The notes under the pieces: generated by a model
Seen by the model: the letters and a program-made list of their open reading frames with translations, nothing else
The model's database searches: none
What the model was told of the DNA's origin: nothing
DNA from: Amycolatopsis sp. CA-126428
GTDB lineage: Bacteria > Actinomycetota > Actinomycetes > Mycobacteriales > Pseudonocardiaceae
Assembly: GCF_002904335.1 (NCBI RefSeq)
Contig: NZ_PPHF01000019.1
Location: forward strand, 124,001 to 188,000
Reading direction: 5' to 3'
Length of the DNA: 64,000 nt
Translations under genes and position numbers: made by a program
Part shown: positions 45,701 to 54,593 of the stretch, piece after piece
Layout: each line of letters starts with the position of its first letter
How positions within the stretch are numbered: position 1 is the first letter of the stretch

Positions 45701-46125
45701 TCATGCTCGAGACCGGTGGCCGTCGCGGAGCCGACGCGGTGAATTCGCTGGTCGGTGACCGCTCTCTCGGTGACCGCGCCCGCGTCTTCGTCGCGGGCCT
45801 CCAGGGATCCGTCGATCGGCCCGCCGCGGTTCGCACCCTCCTCGACTTCATCGGTGATCGGAGCGTGGCGGGGGCGGCCCGGGTCGACGCGGCCGAGTTG
45901 CTCGCCCATTTTCTGCTCGGCGAGCACGCGCGGCTGCCGGACGCGGTGGACGTCCGGACGCACACCTCGGAAGACTTCCGGGTGGATCCCGTCGGCCACG
46001 TCGACCTGGACCGGGTCACGATCATCGATCTGATCGACGACCTGAGCCGCGATCGCCGGGTGCCGAGAGCTGATCGCGGCCGGGCGTTCGAAGTTCTCCG
46101 CCGGTTCTCCCTGGAACGGCGCTAG
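42742..46125 (+). CDS. NACHT NTPase with C-terminal HEAT-like repeats (STAND protein)
   Basis: A large STAND-type signalling ATPase, up to 1127 residues. After an N-terminal helical domain (about 30-115, SPYLVADFRGQRLSDWLAED) comes the conserved linker HPYPGVLPGNTPPLTEVYVRQ. The NACHT domain has Walker A GTPGGGKTS (about 247-255), Walker B LVMVDGLDEI (about 328-337), sensor FVIATRPLP, and a winged-helix region ending in SFFHQTVEEFLAATHA. From about 710 to 1065 run HEAT/PBS-lyase-like repeats of some 30 residues, the expected sensor. Related bacterial NACHT proteins act in phage defence. The start is uncertain: GTG 42742 is conventional, but the best ribosome site precedes ATC 42817. Confidence 0.85.
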   Translation: MGYAARCFGWRFHPLRGRNSGGEGDIATRSERRLYDELRALRGKADAVRRKAGLRPLSQDETERILRKSPYLVADFRGQRLSDWLAEDFSKVKTPSAGSLAAVFALVRVWSEQAGVTAPAERYWADLLEAAQPDRSAKSRTRTEPADSPVHALIDDYIAAAVRAAREHPYPGVLPGNTPPLTEVYVRQRVRVGEPRARSTAPGKLTGPVSALVGDAASWTSAPSPRRVSGRMSAEEILDRDRICVVVGTPGGGKTSLFRTHLIRAVEARRAGELETSLPILVPAAALSGKPLAAALAEAVTAELSSFGLLEKLPDALFKEGPYDDVPWLVMVDGLDEITDPAARRNLLAALEQISDGTRGRQYRFVIATRPLPDWELAVLGAQAPVYELEPFTWSDLNRVSADWFRVLGLSYPDRVAERFASAVRRTRVFGLARTPLMAALLCQLHGANPDAPLPASRGEIYRKYVEQLTRRMQSADLSGVQAQVRAGLARYGDEALKDGWGTLERLPELIARSAAELRGGCPASILDIISGLPGAACPQRVPATVWKEYLQSLLLRSGLVILRGGELSFFHQTVEEFLAATHATRSAPASLESLAALFGRKRRVPLLEQVLGRRVPPPPEVDTSFTGFVLDQCGEVQDAVADHLLRLVDRGGLAGCGFIAVLLRLGTEVPRRVILAMARKLVDLVWVLGNTSNPAPPRRARGVVRSDHERFENAFLALRLLASIGAEDALDRLRSIARDADLHPAVRARAAEAVVDLDVDVTAAVGLLDELARNKSIGSRMRATLAARVESLDPDHVSRLLADLARDATLAGRERVASVMTLRGHEAALASDLFAELALDTRMSGYSRVRSAGVLAGAGDVRGIELLDGLARAEDLPVYVREEAVRALVKHGGSKAENALSKLASDRSIDPHVGIRAAGALAEHGDKEALKELERIATQHLSDHNVRIGAVEMLAALGEYHPMELLELLVRDTTLDDDGRLRILEIMLETGGRRGADAVNSLVGDRSLGDRARVFVAGLQGSVDRPAAVRTLLDFIGDRSVAGAARVDAAELLAHFLLGEHARLPDAVDVRTHTSEDFRVDPVGHVDLDRVTIIDLIDDLSRDRRVPRADRGRAFEVLRRFSLERR

Positions 46126-46182
46126 TCCGGACCACGCCGACGGAGGTTGCGGTCCGGTGGTCTCGGACGCCCGTGGCGAAAC

Positions 46183-46200
46183 AATCAGGCGTGCTTGATT
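46183..46200. promoter_or_regulatory. Putative operator of the Atu-like operon
   Basis: AATCA (46183-46187), 8 bp, TGATT (46196-46200), about 50 bases before the first ATG of the eight-gene operon whose last gene encodes a TetR protein. An autoregulatory site is inferred from position only. Confidence 0.4.
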
Positions 46201-46248
46201 TTTCTCCGCGCCGGTGTCACGCTGGCCCGAGACGCAAGGAGGCGGGCG

Positions 46249-47040
46249 ATGGCGGATCTCGGCGTGATCCTCGGGGATCTCGACGCGGAGACACGGACGA
46301 TCGAAGACGTGGTGGCGAACCTGCCCGCGGCGGACTGGGCGCGGCCGACACCGGCCGAAGGGTGGACGATCGCGCACCAGATCGCGCACCTGGCCTGGAC
46401 CGATCGCAAGGCCCTGATCGCGGCCGCGCACCCCGAAGACTGGCCGGCCGAGGTCGAAGAGCTCCTCAAAGGCGGGGAGACCTACGTCGACGACGGGGCC
46501 GCGGCCGAAGCGCGGCGGCCGCCGGGGGAGATCCTCGAAGGCTGGCGCGAAGGGCGCGCATTGCTCGCCGAAGCCCTCGCCGCCGTGCCTGAAGGGCAGA
46601 AGCTGCCCTGGTACGGGCCGCCGATGAGTGCCGCCTCGATGGCCACCGCGCGGATGATGGAGACCTGGGCGCACGGCCAGGACGTCTTCGACGCCCTCGG
46701 CCTGACCCGCGAGCCCACCGCGCGGCTGTGGCACATCGCCCGCTTCGGCACCCGGACCCGCGACTTCGCCTACAAGGTCCACGCGCTCGCGCCGCCGCCC
46801 GAGGAGTTCCGCGTCGAGCTGACCGCGCCCGACGGCTCCACCTGGGCGTTCGGCCCCGTGGACGCCGCGCAGAAGCTCACCGGCACCGCGGTGGACTTCT
46901 GTCTCGTCGTCACCCGGCGGCGGCACCCGGCCGACACCGGTCTGGTCGCCCACGGCGCCGACGTCGAGGAATGGTTGACCATCGCGCAGGCCTTCGCCGG
47001 GCCGCCCGGGGAAGGCCGCAAGCCGGGGCAGTTTGCATGA
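46249..47040 (+). CDS. TIGR03084-like DinB/mycothiol-isomerase-fold protein
   Basis: A 263-residue protein of the DinB-like four-helix metal-binding family seen in maleylpyruvate isomerase N-termini. WTIAHQIAHLAWTDRKAL and ARMMETWAHGQDVFDALG supply the histidine pattern. The actinobacterial family typically sits in acyl-CoA catabolic operons, as here; no reaction is proven. AAGGAGG lies six bases before the ATG. First gene of the operon, coupled to AtuA by ATGA. Confidence 0.85.
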   Translation: MADLGVILGDLDAETRTIEDVVANLPAADWARPTPAEGWTIAHQIAHLAWTDRKALIAAAHPEDWPAEVEELLKGGETYVDDGAAAEARRPPGEILEGWREGRALLAEALAAVPEGQKLPWYGPPMSAASMATARMMETWAHGQDVFDALGLTREPTARLWHIARFGTRTRDFAYKVHALAPPPEEFRVELTAPDGSTWAFGPVDAAQKLTGTAVDFCLVVTRRRHPADTGLVAHGADVEEWLTIAQAFAGPPGEGRKPGQFA

Positions 47041-48725
47041 CCTACCGCATCGGCAACGCGTCCGGGTTCTACGGCGACCGCTTCTCGGCCGTGCGCGAGA
47101 TGCTCACCGGCGGCCCTCTCGACGTGCTCACCGGGGACTACCTGGCCGAGCTGACCATGCTCATCCTCGGCCGCGACCGGATGAAGGACGCGAACCGCGG
47201 CTACGCCAAGACGTTCCTCCGGCAGATGGAGGAAAACCTCGGGCTGGCGCAGGAAAACGGCGTCAAGATCGTCGCCAACGCGGGCGGGCTGAACCCGGCC
47301 GGGCTCGCGGACGCGCTGCGCGAGCTGGCCGGGAAACTGGGGCTCGACGTCAAGATCGCGCACGTCGAGGGCGACGACCTCGTGGCGCGGGCCGAGGAGC
47401 TGGACCTCGGCAAACCGCTGACCGCCAACGCCTACCTCGGCGCCTGGGGCATCGTCGAATGCCTCAACGCGGGCGCCGACGTCGTCGTGACCGGGCGCGT
47501 CACCGACGCCTCCGTCATCGTCGGCCCGGCCGCCGCGCACTACGGCTGGGCGCGTGACGACTTCGACGCCCTCGCCGGCGCGGTCGCCGCCGGGCACGTC
47601 ATCGAATGCGGTGCCCAGGCCACCGGCGGCAACTACGCCTTCTTCACCGAGCACTCCCTCGGCGTGCCCGGGTTCCCGATCGCCGAGATCGAGGCCGACG
47701 GCTCCAGCGTCATCACCAAGCACCCCGGCACCGGCGGCGTGGTCAACGCCGGCACGGTCACCGCGCAGCTGCTGTACGAAATCACCGGCGCGCGGTACGC
47801 CGGGCCGGACGTCACGACCCGGTTCGACACGCTCTCGCTGACCGAGGACGGACCCGATCGCGTGCGCATCTCCGGCGTCCGCGGGGAAGCTCCGCCGCCG
47901 ACGCTGAAGGTCGCGCTGAACACCCTCGGCGGGTTCCGCAACGAGACGACGTTCGTCCTCACCGGACTCGACATCGAGGCGAAAGCCGCGCTGGTGCGGG
48001 AACAGCTCGAAGCGTCCATGAAGGACCGGCCGCCGGCCGACGTCCGCTGGACCCTCGCGCGCACCGACCACCAGGACGCCGGCACCGAGCAGACCGCGAG
48101 CGCGCTGCTGCACGTCGCCGTCAAGGACGCCGACCCGAAGGTCGCCGGCCGCGCGTTCACCGGCGCGGCCGTCGAACTCGCGCTGGCCAGCTACCCCGGG
48201 TTCCACGTCACGGCGCCGCCGTCGGACGCCTCGCCGTACGGCGTCTACACCGCGGCCTACGTGGACGCGGGCGAGGTCCCGCACGTCGCCGTGCTGCCGG
48301 ACGGGATGCGGGTCGACATAGCGCCCTCCACGTCCACTCAGGACCTGTCCGAAGTGGATGAACCGGCGCTGCCCGAACCCCTCGGCCACGGACCGGTGCG
48401 GCGGGTGCCCCTCGGCGCGATCGCCGGCGCGCGCAGCGGCGACAAGGGCGGCAACGCCAACCTCGGCGTCTGGGTGCGGTCGGAAGAGGCGTGGCGCTGG
48501 CTGGTGCACCGGCTGACCGTCGCCGAGTTCAAGCTGCTGCTGCCCGAGACCGCGGACCTGCCGGTGACGCGGTACCTGCTGCCGAACCTGCGGGCGATGA
48601 ACTTCGTCGTCGAAGGCCTCCTCGGCGAGGGGGTCGCGTCGCAGGCCCGGTTCGACCCGCAGGCCAAGGCGCTCGGCGAGTGGCTGCGGTCGCGGGAGAT
48701 CGACGTCCCGGAGGTCCTGCTGTGA
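47037..48725 (+). CDS. AtuA-like protein (DUF1446), acyclic terpene utilisation
   Basis: A 562-residue protein of the AtuA/DUF1446 family, named from the Pseudomonas citronellol/geraniol (atu) cluster; the biochemical role is unresolved. The start RIGNASGFYGDRFSA, the core VVVTGRVTDASVIVGPAAAHYGW and the C-terminal GARSGDKGGNANLGVWVRSEEAW are family hallmarks. It is coupled at both ends by four-base overlaps. Presence next to carboxylase subunits mirrors the atu and related leucine/isovalerate gene sets. Confidence 0.9.
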   Translation: MTYRIGNASGFYGDRFSAVREMLTGGPLDVLTGDYLAELTMLILGRDRMKDANRGYAKTFLRQMEENLGLAQENGVKIVANAGGLNPAGLADALRELAGKLGLDVKIAHVEGDDLVARAEELDLGKPLTANAYLGAWGIVECLNAGADVVVTGRVTDASVIVGPAAAHYGWARDDFDALAGAVAAGHVIECGAQATGGNYAFFTEHSLGVPGFPIAEIEADGSSVITKHPGTGGVVNAGTVTAQLLYEITGARYAGPDVTTRFDTLSLTEDGPDRVRISGVRGEAPPPTLKVALNTLGGFRNETTFVLTGLDIEAKAALVREQLEASMKDRPPADVRWTLARTDHQDAGTEQTASALLHVAVKDADPKVAGRAFTGAAVELALASYPGFHVTAPPSDASPYGVYTAAYVDAGEVPHVAVLPDGMRVDIAPSTSTQDLSEVDEPALPEPLGHGPVRRVPLGAIAGARSGDKGGNANLGVWVRSEEAWRWLVHRLTVAEFKLLLPETADLPVTRYLLPNLRAMNFVVEGLLGEGVASQARFDPQAKALGEWLRSREIDVPEVLL

Positions 48726-49870
48726 CCGACCCGTTCCGGACGCCCGAACGGGCCGAACTGCGCAAGACCGTGCGGAAGTTCGTCGAGCAGGAGGTCCTGC
48801 CGCACCTCGACGACTGGGAGCGCGCCGGCGAACTGCCCCGGGCCCTGCACCGCAGGGCCGGCGACCTCGGCCTGCTCGGCGTCGCCTTCCCGGAAGAGAT
48901 CGGCGGTGGCGACGGCAACTACCTCGACGCTCTGGTCGTCGCGGAGGAGATGCACTACGCCGGCGGTTCCGGCGGCCTCTTCGCGTCGCTGTTCACCTGC
49001 GGCATCGCCGTGCCGCACATCGCCGAGGCGAACGACCCGGTGCAGCTCGAACGCTGGGTGCGGCCGACCCTGGCCGGGGCCAAGATCGGCTCGCTCGCCG
49101 TCACCGAGCCGGACGGCGGTTCCGACGTCGCCGGGATCCGGACCACCGCCGTCCGCGAGGGCGACGAGTACGTCATCAACGGCGCCAAGACGTTCATCAC
49201 CTCCGGGTGCCGCGCGGACTTCGTGACGACGGTGGTGCGCACCGGCGGCGACGGCGCCCACGGGCTCTCGCTGATCGTCGTCGAACGCGGGACACCGGGG
49301 TTCACGGTGAGCCGCAAGCTCGAAAAGATGGGCTGGCTCTGCTCGGACACCGCCGAACTGTCCTACGTGGACGTCCGGGTGCCGGTGGAGCACCTGGTGG
49401 GCGCCGAGAACAGCGGGTTCGCGCAGGTGGCCACCCAGTTCGTCACCGAACGGCTGTCGCTGGCCGTGCAGGCGTACGCGCACGCCCAGCGCGCGCTCGA
49501 CCTGACACTGGACTGGTGCCGGCTGCGCGAGACGTTCGGCCGTCCGCTCATCTCGCGGCAGGTCGTCCAGCACAAGCTCACCGAAATGGCGCGGAAGATC
49601 GACCTCGCCCGCACCTACACCCGGCAGGCCGCGATCCGGCACGTCTCCGGAGAAGAGGTCATCGCCGAAGCCTGTTTCGCCAAGAACACCGCCGTCGAGG
49701 CCGCCGAGTGGGTGGTCAACGAGGCCGTCCAGCTGCACGGCGGGCTCGGCTACATGCGCGAGTCCGAAGTGGAGCGCCACTACCGCGACGTCCGGATCCT
49801 CGGCATCGGCGGCGGCACCACCGAGATCCTCACCGGCCTGGCCGCGAAGCGATTGGGATACACCTCGTGA
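48722..49870 (+). CDS. Acyl-CoA dehydrogenase, first copy
   Basis: A 382-residue FAD enzyme making the 2-enoyl-CoA. VTEPDGGSDVAGI and YVINGAKTFITSG line the flavin site, and LHGGLGYMRESEVERHYRDVRILGIGGGTTEI closes the C-terminal domain. The catalytic Glu of straight-chain enzymes (IYEGT) is Gly here, while a Glu appears in FVTERLSLA, the place used by isovaleryl-CoA dehydrogenase. That suggests branched or isoprenoid acyl-CoA substrates. GTG overlaps the AtuA stop. Confidence 0.92.
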   Translation: MTDPFRTPERAELRKTVRKFVEQEVLPHLDDWERAGELPRALHRRAGDLGLLGVAFPEEIGGGDGNYLDALVVAEEMHYAGGSGGLFASLFTCGIAVPHIAEANDPVQLERWVRPTLAGAKIGSLAVTEPDGGSDVAGIRTTAVREGDEYVINGAKTFITSGCRADFVTTVVRTGGDGAHGLSLIVVERGTPGFTVSRKLEKMGWLCSDTAELSYVDVRVPVEHLVGAENSGFAQVATQFVTERLSLAVQAYAHAQRALDLTLDWCRLRETFGRPLISRQVVQHKLTEMARKIDLARTYTRQAAIRHVSGEEVIAEACFAKNTAVEAAEWVVNEAVQLHGGLGYMRESEVERHYRDVRILGIGGGTTEILTGLAAKRLGYTS

Positions 49871-51465
49871 CTGCTCTTAGGTCCACAGTGGACACACGGG
49901 CCGCCGAGTTCGGCGCGAACCGCGAGGCGATGCTGGAGAAGCTCGCCGAGATCGACGCCGAGCACGCCAAAGCCGTCGCCGGTGGCGGCGAGAAGTACGT
50001 CGAGCGGCACCGCAAGCGCGGCAAGCTCCTCGCGCGGGAACGCATCGAGCTGCTCCTCGACGCGGATTCGCCGTTCCTGGAGCTGTCGCCGCTGGCCGCG
50101 TGGGGCACCGACTACCGCGTCGGCGCGAGCCTGGTGACGGGCATCGGCGTCGTCGAAGGCGTCGAGTGCCTGATCTCGGCCAGCGACCCGACGGTCAAGG
50201 GTGGCGCGAGCAACCCGTGGACGACGAAGAAGAGCTTCCGGGCCGCGGACATCGCCGCGCAGAACCGGCTGCCGTCGATCAACCTCGTCGAGTCCGGCGG
50301 CGCGGACCTGCCGACGCAGAAGGAGATCTTCATCCCGGGCGGCCGGATCTTCCGGGACATCACGCGGGCCTCGGCCGCGGGCTGCCCGACGATCGCGCTG
50401 GTCTTCGGCAACTCCACCGCGGGCGGCGCGTACCTGCCGGGCATGTCGGACTACGTCGTGATGGTCAAGGAACGAGCGAAGGTGTTCCTCGGCGGGCCGC
50501 CGTTGGTCAAGATGGCCACCGGTGAGGAGTCCGACGACGAGTCGCTCGGCGGCGCCGAGATGCACGCGCGGACCTCGGGCCTGGCCGACTACCTGGCCGC
50601 CGACGAGCAGGACGCCATCCGGCTCGGCCGCAACATCGTCAAGCGGCTCAACTGGACCAAGCAGGGGCCTTCGCCCAAGCCGGACTACGAAGAGCCGCTC
50701 TACGACGCCGAGGACCTGCTCGGCATCGTCCCGACCGACCTCAAGGTGCCCTTCGACCCGCGCGAGGTCGTCGCCCGGGTCGTCGACGGCTCCGACTTCG
50801 ACGAGTTCAAGCCGCTCTACGGCTCGTCGCTGGTGACGGGCTGGGCGAGCATCCACGGCTACCCGGTCGGCGTGCTGGCGAACGCGCAAGGTGTCCTGTT
50901 CGGCGAGGAGTCGCAGAAGGCCGCGCAGTTCATCCAGCTGGCCAACCAGATCCACACGCCGCTGGTGTTCCTGCACAACACGACCGGCTACATGGTCGGT
51001 AAGGAGTACGAGCAGAGCGGCATCATCAAGCATGGCGCGATGATGATCAACGCCGTGTCGAACTCGAAGGTGCCGCACTTGTCCGTCCTCATGGGAGCGT
51101 CCTACGGCGCCGGGCACTACGGGATGTGCGGCCGCGCCTTCGATCCCCGCTTCCTGTTCGCCTGGCCGAGCGCGAAGTCCGCGGTGATGGGCCCGGCGCA
51201 GCTGGCCGGCGTGCTGTCCATCGTGGCCCGCGCGGCGGCCGAGAGTCGCGGCCAGGAATACAACGAGGACCACGACAAGGCCATGCGTGCCATGGTGGAA
51301 GGCCAGATCGAGGCCGAGTCGATGCCGATGTTCCTCTCCGGCATGCTCTACGACGACGGCATCATCGACCCGCGCGACACCCGCACCGTGCTGGGGCTGA
51401 GCCTGTCCGCGATCCACAATGGACCAGTGAAGGGCGCCGAGGGCTTCGGCGTCTTCCGGATGTGA
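49867..51465 (+). CDS. Acyl-CoA carboxylase beta (carboxyltransferase) subunit
   Basis: A 532-residue carboxyltransferase of the methylcrotonyl/geranyl/acetyl-CoA carboxylase beta type, moving CO2 from biotin to an acyl-CoA. Oxyanion segments are INLVESGGADLPTQ, GNSTAGGAYLPGMSDYVVMV and LMGASYGAGHYGMCGRAFDPRFLFAWPSA. The overall layout resembles 3-methylcrotonyl-CoA carboxylase beta. Coupled to the first dehydrogenase by GTGA, and seven bases before the alpha subunit gene, it should form a complex with it. Confidence 0.93.
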   Translation: MTALRSTVDTRAAEFGANREAMLEKLAEIDAEHAKAVAGGGEKYVERHRKRGKLLARERIELLLDADSPFLELSPLAAWGTDYRVGASLVTGIGVVEGVECLISASDPTVKGGASNPWTTKKSFRAADIAAQNRLPSINLVESGGADLPTQKEIFIPGGRIFRDITRASAAGCPTIALVFGNSTAGGAYLPGMSDYVVMVKERAKVFLGGPPLVKMATGEESDDESLGGAEMHARTSGLADYLAADEQDAIRLGRNIVKRLNWTKQGPSPKPDYEEPLYDAEDLLGIVPTDLKVPFDPREVVARVVDGSDFDEFKPLYGSSLVTGWASIHGYPVGVLANAQGVLFGEESQKAAQFIQLANQIHTPLVFLHNTTGYMVGKEYEQSGIIKHGAMMINAVSNSKVPHLSVLMGASYGAGHYGMCGRAFDPRFLFAWPSAKSAVMGPAQLAGVLSIVARAAAESRGQEYNEDHDKAMRAMVEGQIEAESMPMFLSGMLYDDGIIDPRDTRTVLGLSLSAIHNGPVKGAEGFGVFRM

Positions 51466-51472
51466 GCGAGCG

Positions 51473-53422
51473 ATGATCCAGAACCTGCTGGTCGCCAACC
51501 GCGGCGAGATCGCCCGCCGCGTCTTCCGCACCTGCCGCGACGCCGGGATCGGCACCGTCGCGGTGTTCTCCGACGCCGATTCCGCCGCACCGCACGCCCG
51601 GGAAGCCGACGCGGCCGTCCGGCTGCCCGGCAACGCGCCGTCCGAGACGTACCTGCAGGCGGAGCTGCTGGTCAAGGCCGCGGCCGAGACCGGCGCCGAC
51701 GCCGTCCACCCCGGCTACGGCTTCCTGTCGGAGAACGCCGCGTTCGCCCGCGCCGTGCTCGACGCCGGGCTCACCTGGGTCGGGCCGCCGCCCGAGGCCA
51801 TCGAGACCATGGGCTCCAAAGTGGAGTCGAAGCGGCTGATGGCCGCGGCCGGGGTGCCGGTCCTGTCCGAACTGGACCCGGCGGCGGTGACCCCGGAAGA
51901 CTTGCCGTTGCTGGTCAAGGCGTCCGCCGGGGGTGGTGGCCGCGGCATGCGCGTGGTCCGCTCGCTCGACGAGCTGGCCGAGGCGGTGGAAGGCGCGAGT
52001 GCGGAGGCCGCCTCGGCGTTCGGCGATCCCACCGTGTTCTGCGAGCGGTACCTGGAGACCGGGCGGCACATCGAAGTCCAGGTGCTCGCCGACCGGCACG
52101 GCACGGTGTGGGCGGTGGGGGAGCGGGAGTGCTCGATCCAGCGCCGCCACCAGAAGGTCGTCGAGGAGGCGCCGTCCCCGTTCGTCGACGACGCCATGCG
52201 CGCGGAGCTGTTCGACGCCGCGCGCAAGGCCGCCCAGGCGATCGACTACGTCGGCGCGGGCACGGTCGAGTTCCTCGCCGGGCCCGACGGCCGGTTCTAC
52301 TTCCTCGAGATGAACACCCGGCTGCAGGTCGAGCACCCGGTCACCGAGAACGTCACGGGGCTCGACCTGGTCGCCTTGCAGCTGCGGATCGCCGAGGGCG
52401 AGCGCCTCCCGGCCGACCCGCCACCCACGGTGGGGCACTCCATCGAGGTCCGGCTCTACGCCGAAGACCCGGCAGCGGGCTGGCAGCCGCAGAGCGGCAC
52501 CCTGCACACGTTCGACGTGCCCGATGTGGACCGTTCGTTCGAACACGGACCCGGCCTCAGGCTCGACTCCGGCTTCGAGAACGGGTCGGTGGTGGGCGTC
52601 CACTACGACCCGATGCTGGCCAAGGTGATCACCTGGGCACCCACTCGCGTCGAAGCGGCGAGGCGGCTCGCCAAGGCGCTGGCGGCGTCGAAGATCCACG
52701 GTGTGGTAACCAACCGCGACCTGCTGGTGAACATCCTCCGCCACGAAGCCTTCCTGGCCGGGGAGACGGACACGGCGTTCTTCGACCGCCACGGCCTCGA
52801 CACCCTGGCCGCCCCTCTGGCCACAGTGGACACCGAACGGCTCTCGGCCCTCGCGGCGGCGTTGGCGGACGCGGCGGCCAACCGGGCGTCGGCGACCACG
52901 CAGAGCAGGCTCCCGAGTGGCTGGCGCAACGTCCGCTCGGCCGGGCAGCGCAAGGTCTTCTCGGTGGCGGACCGCGAGTACGAAGTGGTCTACTCGCTCA
53001 CCCGCGACGGCTTGCAGGCGGACGGGTTCGAAGCCGAGCTGGTGTCGGCCGCGCCGGAACGGGTGGTCCTGGCCGTCGCCGGCGTGCGGCGCGCGTTCGA
53101 CGTCGCCCGCCGGGACGGGACGTCCTATGTGGACTCCGCGCTCGGTTCGGTCGCGCTGACGGCGGCCCCGCGGTTCGCCGACCCGGACGCGGCGCTGGCC
53201 GCCGGTTCGCTCGTCGCGCCGATGCCGGGCACCGTCGTGCGGCTGGCCGTGCAGGCCGGGGACCCGGTCAAGGCCGGCGACCCGCTGCTCTGGCTCGAAG
53301 CGATGAAGATGGAACACCGGATCGCCGCCCCCGCCGACGGCGTGGTGACCGAGCTGCCGGTGACCGTGGGTCAACAGGTCGAAGTGGGCACGATCCTAGC
53401 TGTGGTGGGAGACGAAGCATGA
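51473..53422 (+). CDS. Acyl-CoA carboxylase alpha subunit (biotin carboxylase-BCCP)
   Basis: A 649-residue biotin-dependent subunit. Biotin carboxylase spans about 1-450 (NLLVANRGEIARRVFRT, ASAGGGGRGMR, RHIEVQVLAD, FLEMNTRLQVEHPVTE). A linking BT domain follows, and the biotinyl domain closes with EAMKMEH, Lys of MKM being biotinylated by BirA. Fused layout is as in MccA/GcA and mycobacterial AccA1. It would carboxylate with the adjacent beta subunit. Confidence 0.95.
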   Translation: MIQNLLVANRGEIARRVFRTCRDAGIGTVAVFSDADSAAPHAREADAAVRLPGNAPSETYLQAELLVKAAAETGADAVHPGYGFLSENAAFARAVLDAGLTWVGPPPEAIETMGSKVESKRLMAAAGVPVLSELDPAAVTPEDLPLLVKASAGGGGRGMRVVRSLDELAEAVEGASAEAASAFGDPTVFCERYLETGRHIEVQVLADRHGTVWAVGERECSIQRRHQKVVEEAPSPFVDDAMRAELFDAARKAAQAIDYVGAGTVEFLAGPDGRFYFLEMNTRLQVEHPVTENVTGLDLVALQLRIAEGERLPADPPPTVGHSIEVRLYAEDPAAGWQPQSGTLHTFDVPDVDRSFEHGPGLRLDSGFENGSVVGVHYDPMLAKVITWAPTRVEAARRLAKALAASKIHGVVTNRDLLVNILRHEAFLAGETDTAFFDRHGLDTLAAPLATVDTERLSALAAALADAAANRASATTQSRLPSGWRNVRSAGQRKVFSVADREYEVVYSLTRDGLQADGFEAELVSAAPERVVLAVAGVRRAFDVARRDGTSYVDSALGSVALTAAPRFADPDAALAAGSLVAPMPGTVVRLAVQAGDPVKAGDPLLWLEAMKMEHRIAAPADGVVTELPVTVGQQVEVGTILAVVGDEA

Positions 53423-54585
53423 ACGCCATGAACTTCATCGAGCCGGAAGAGCGGATCGCGCTCCGCAAGGCCGTCGCCGAACTCGGCGCCAAGTACGGCC
53501 ACGAGTACTACGCCCGCAAGGCCCGCGCGGACGAGAAGACGCACGAACTCTGGGACGAGGCCGGCCAGCTGGGCTACCTCGGCGTCAACATCCCCGAAGA
53601 GTACGGCGGCGGGGGCGCGGGCATCGCCGACCTCGCCGCGGTCCTCGAAGAACTCGCCGCCGCGGGCTCGCCGCTGCTGCTCATGGTCGTCTCGCCGGCC
53701 ATCTGCGGCACCGTCATCTCCCGGTTCGGCACCGAAGAGCAGAAGAAGCAGTGGCTGCCCGGCATCGCCGACGGCAGCAAGCGGATGGTCTTCGCGATCA
53801 CCGAGCCCGACGCCGGGTCGAACTCGCACAAGATCACCACCACCGCGAAGCGGGACGGCGACGGCTGGGTCCTCAACGGACGCAAGGTCTACATCTCCGG
53901 CGTCGACGAGGCCGACGCGGTGCTCGTCGTCGGCCGCATGGAGGACTCGAGGACCGGCAAGCTCAAGCCCGCGCTGTTCATCCTGCCGACCGGGACCGAG
54001 GGCTTCGAACACACGAAGATCCCGATGGACATCGTCGCGCCGGAGGACCAGTTCTCGCTCTTCCTCGACGACGTCAAGCTGCCCGCGGAAGCGCTGGTCG
54101 GGGAGGAGGACGCGGCGATCGCGCAGCTGTTCGCGGGCCTCAACCCGGAACGCATCATGGGCGCGTCGTTCTCCCTCGGCATCGCGCGGTACGCGCTGGC
54201 CAAGGCCGTCGGCTACGCGAACGAGCGGCGGGTCTGGGGCGCGCCGATCGGCACCCACCAGGGCCTCGCCCACCCGCTCGCCGAGATCAAGATCGAGCTG
54301 GAACTCGCGAAGCTGATGACGCAGAAAGCGGCGTCGCTCTACGACTCCGGTGACGACTTCGGCGCGGGGGAGTCGGCCAACATGGCGAAGTACGCCGCCG
54401 CCGAGGTCGCCATCCGGGCCACCGACCAGGCCGTGCAGACCCACGGCGGCAACGGCCTGGCCACCGAATACGGCCTCGGCACGCTGGTGACGGCGGTGCG
54501 CCTGGGCCGGATCGCGCCGGTCAGCCGCGAGATGGTGCTCAACTTCGTCGGCCAGCACAGCCTCGGCCTCCCCAAGTCCTACTAG
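53419..54585 (+). CDS. Acyl-CoA dehydrogenase, second copy
   Basis: A 388-residue FAD acyl-CoA dehydrogenase distinct from the first copy in the same operon. ITEPDAGSNSHKITTTA, WVLNGRKVYISGVD and LGRIAPVSREMVLNFVGQH are typical. The Glu in LNPERIMGAS occupies the isovaleryl-CoA-dehydrogenase-type base position. ATGA overlap with the carboxylase alpha gene. A second dehydrogenase fits two successive dehydrogenations around the carboxylation step. Confidence 0.92.
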   Translation: MNAMNFIEPEERIALRKAVAELGAKYGHEYYARKARADEKTHELWDEAGQLGYLGVNIPEEYGGGGAGIADLAAVLEELAAAGSPLLLMVVSPAICGTVISRFGTEEQKKQWLPGIADGSKRMVFAITEPDAGSNSHKITTTAKRDGDGWVLNGRKVYISGVDEADAVLVVGRMEDSRTGKLKPALFILPTGTEGFEHTKIPMDIVAPEDQFSLFLDDVKLPAEALVGEEDAAIAQLFAGLNPERIMGASFSLGIARYALAKAVGYANERRVWGAPIGTHQGLAHPLAEIKIELELAKLMTQKAASLYDSGDDFGAGESANMAKYAAAEVAIRATDQAVQTHGGNGLATEYGLGTLVTAVRLGRIAPVSREMVLNFVGQHSLGLPKSY

Positions 54586-54593
54586 GAGCCGGC

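Noticed and set aside
42321..46125. Prophage or integrated element boundary
   Set aside because: No integrase, tRNA, att-like direct repeats or transposase were found on either side, so only a functional cassette can be proposed.
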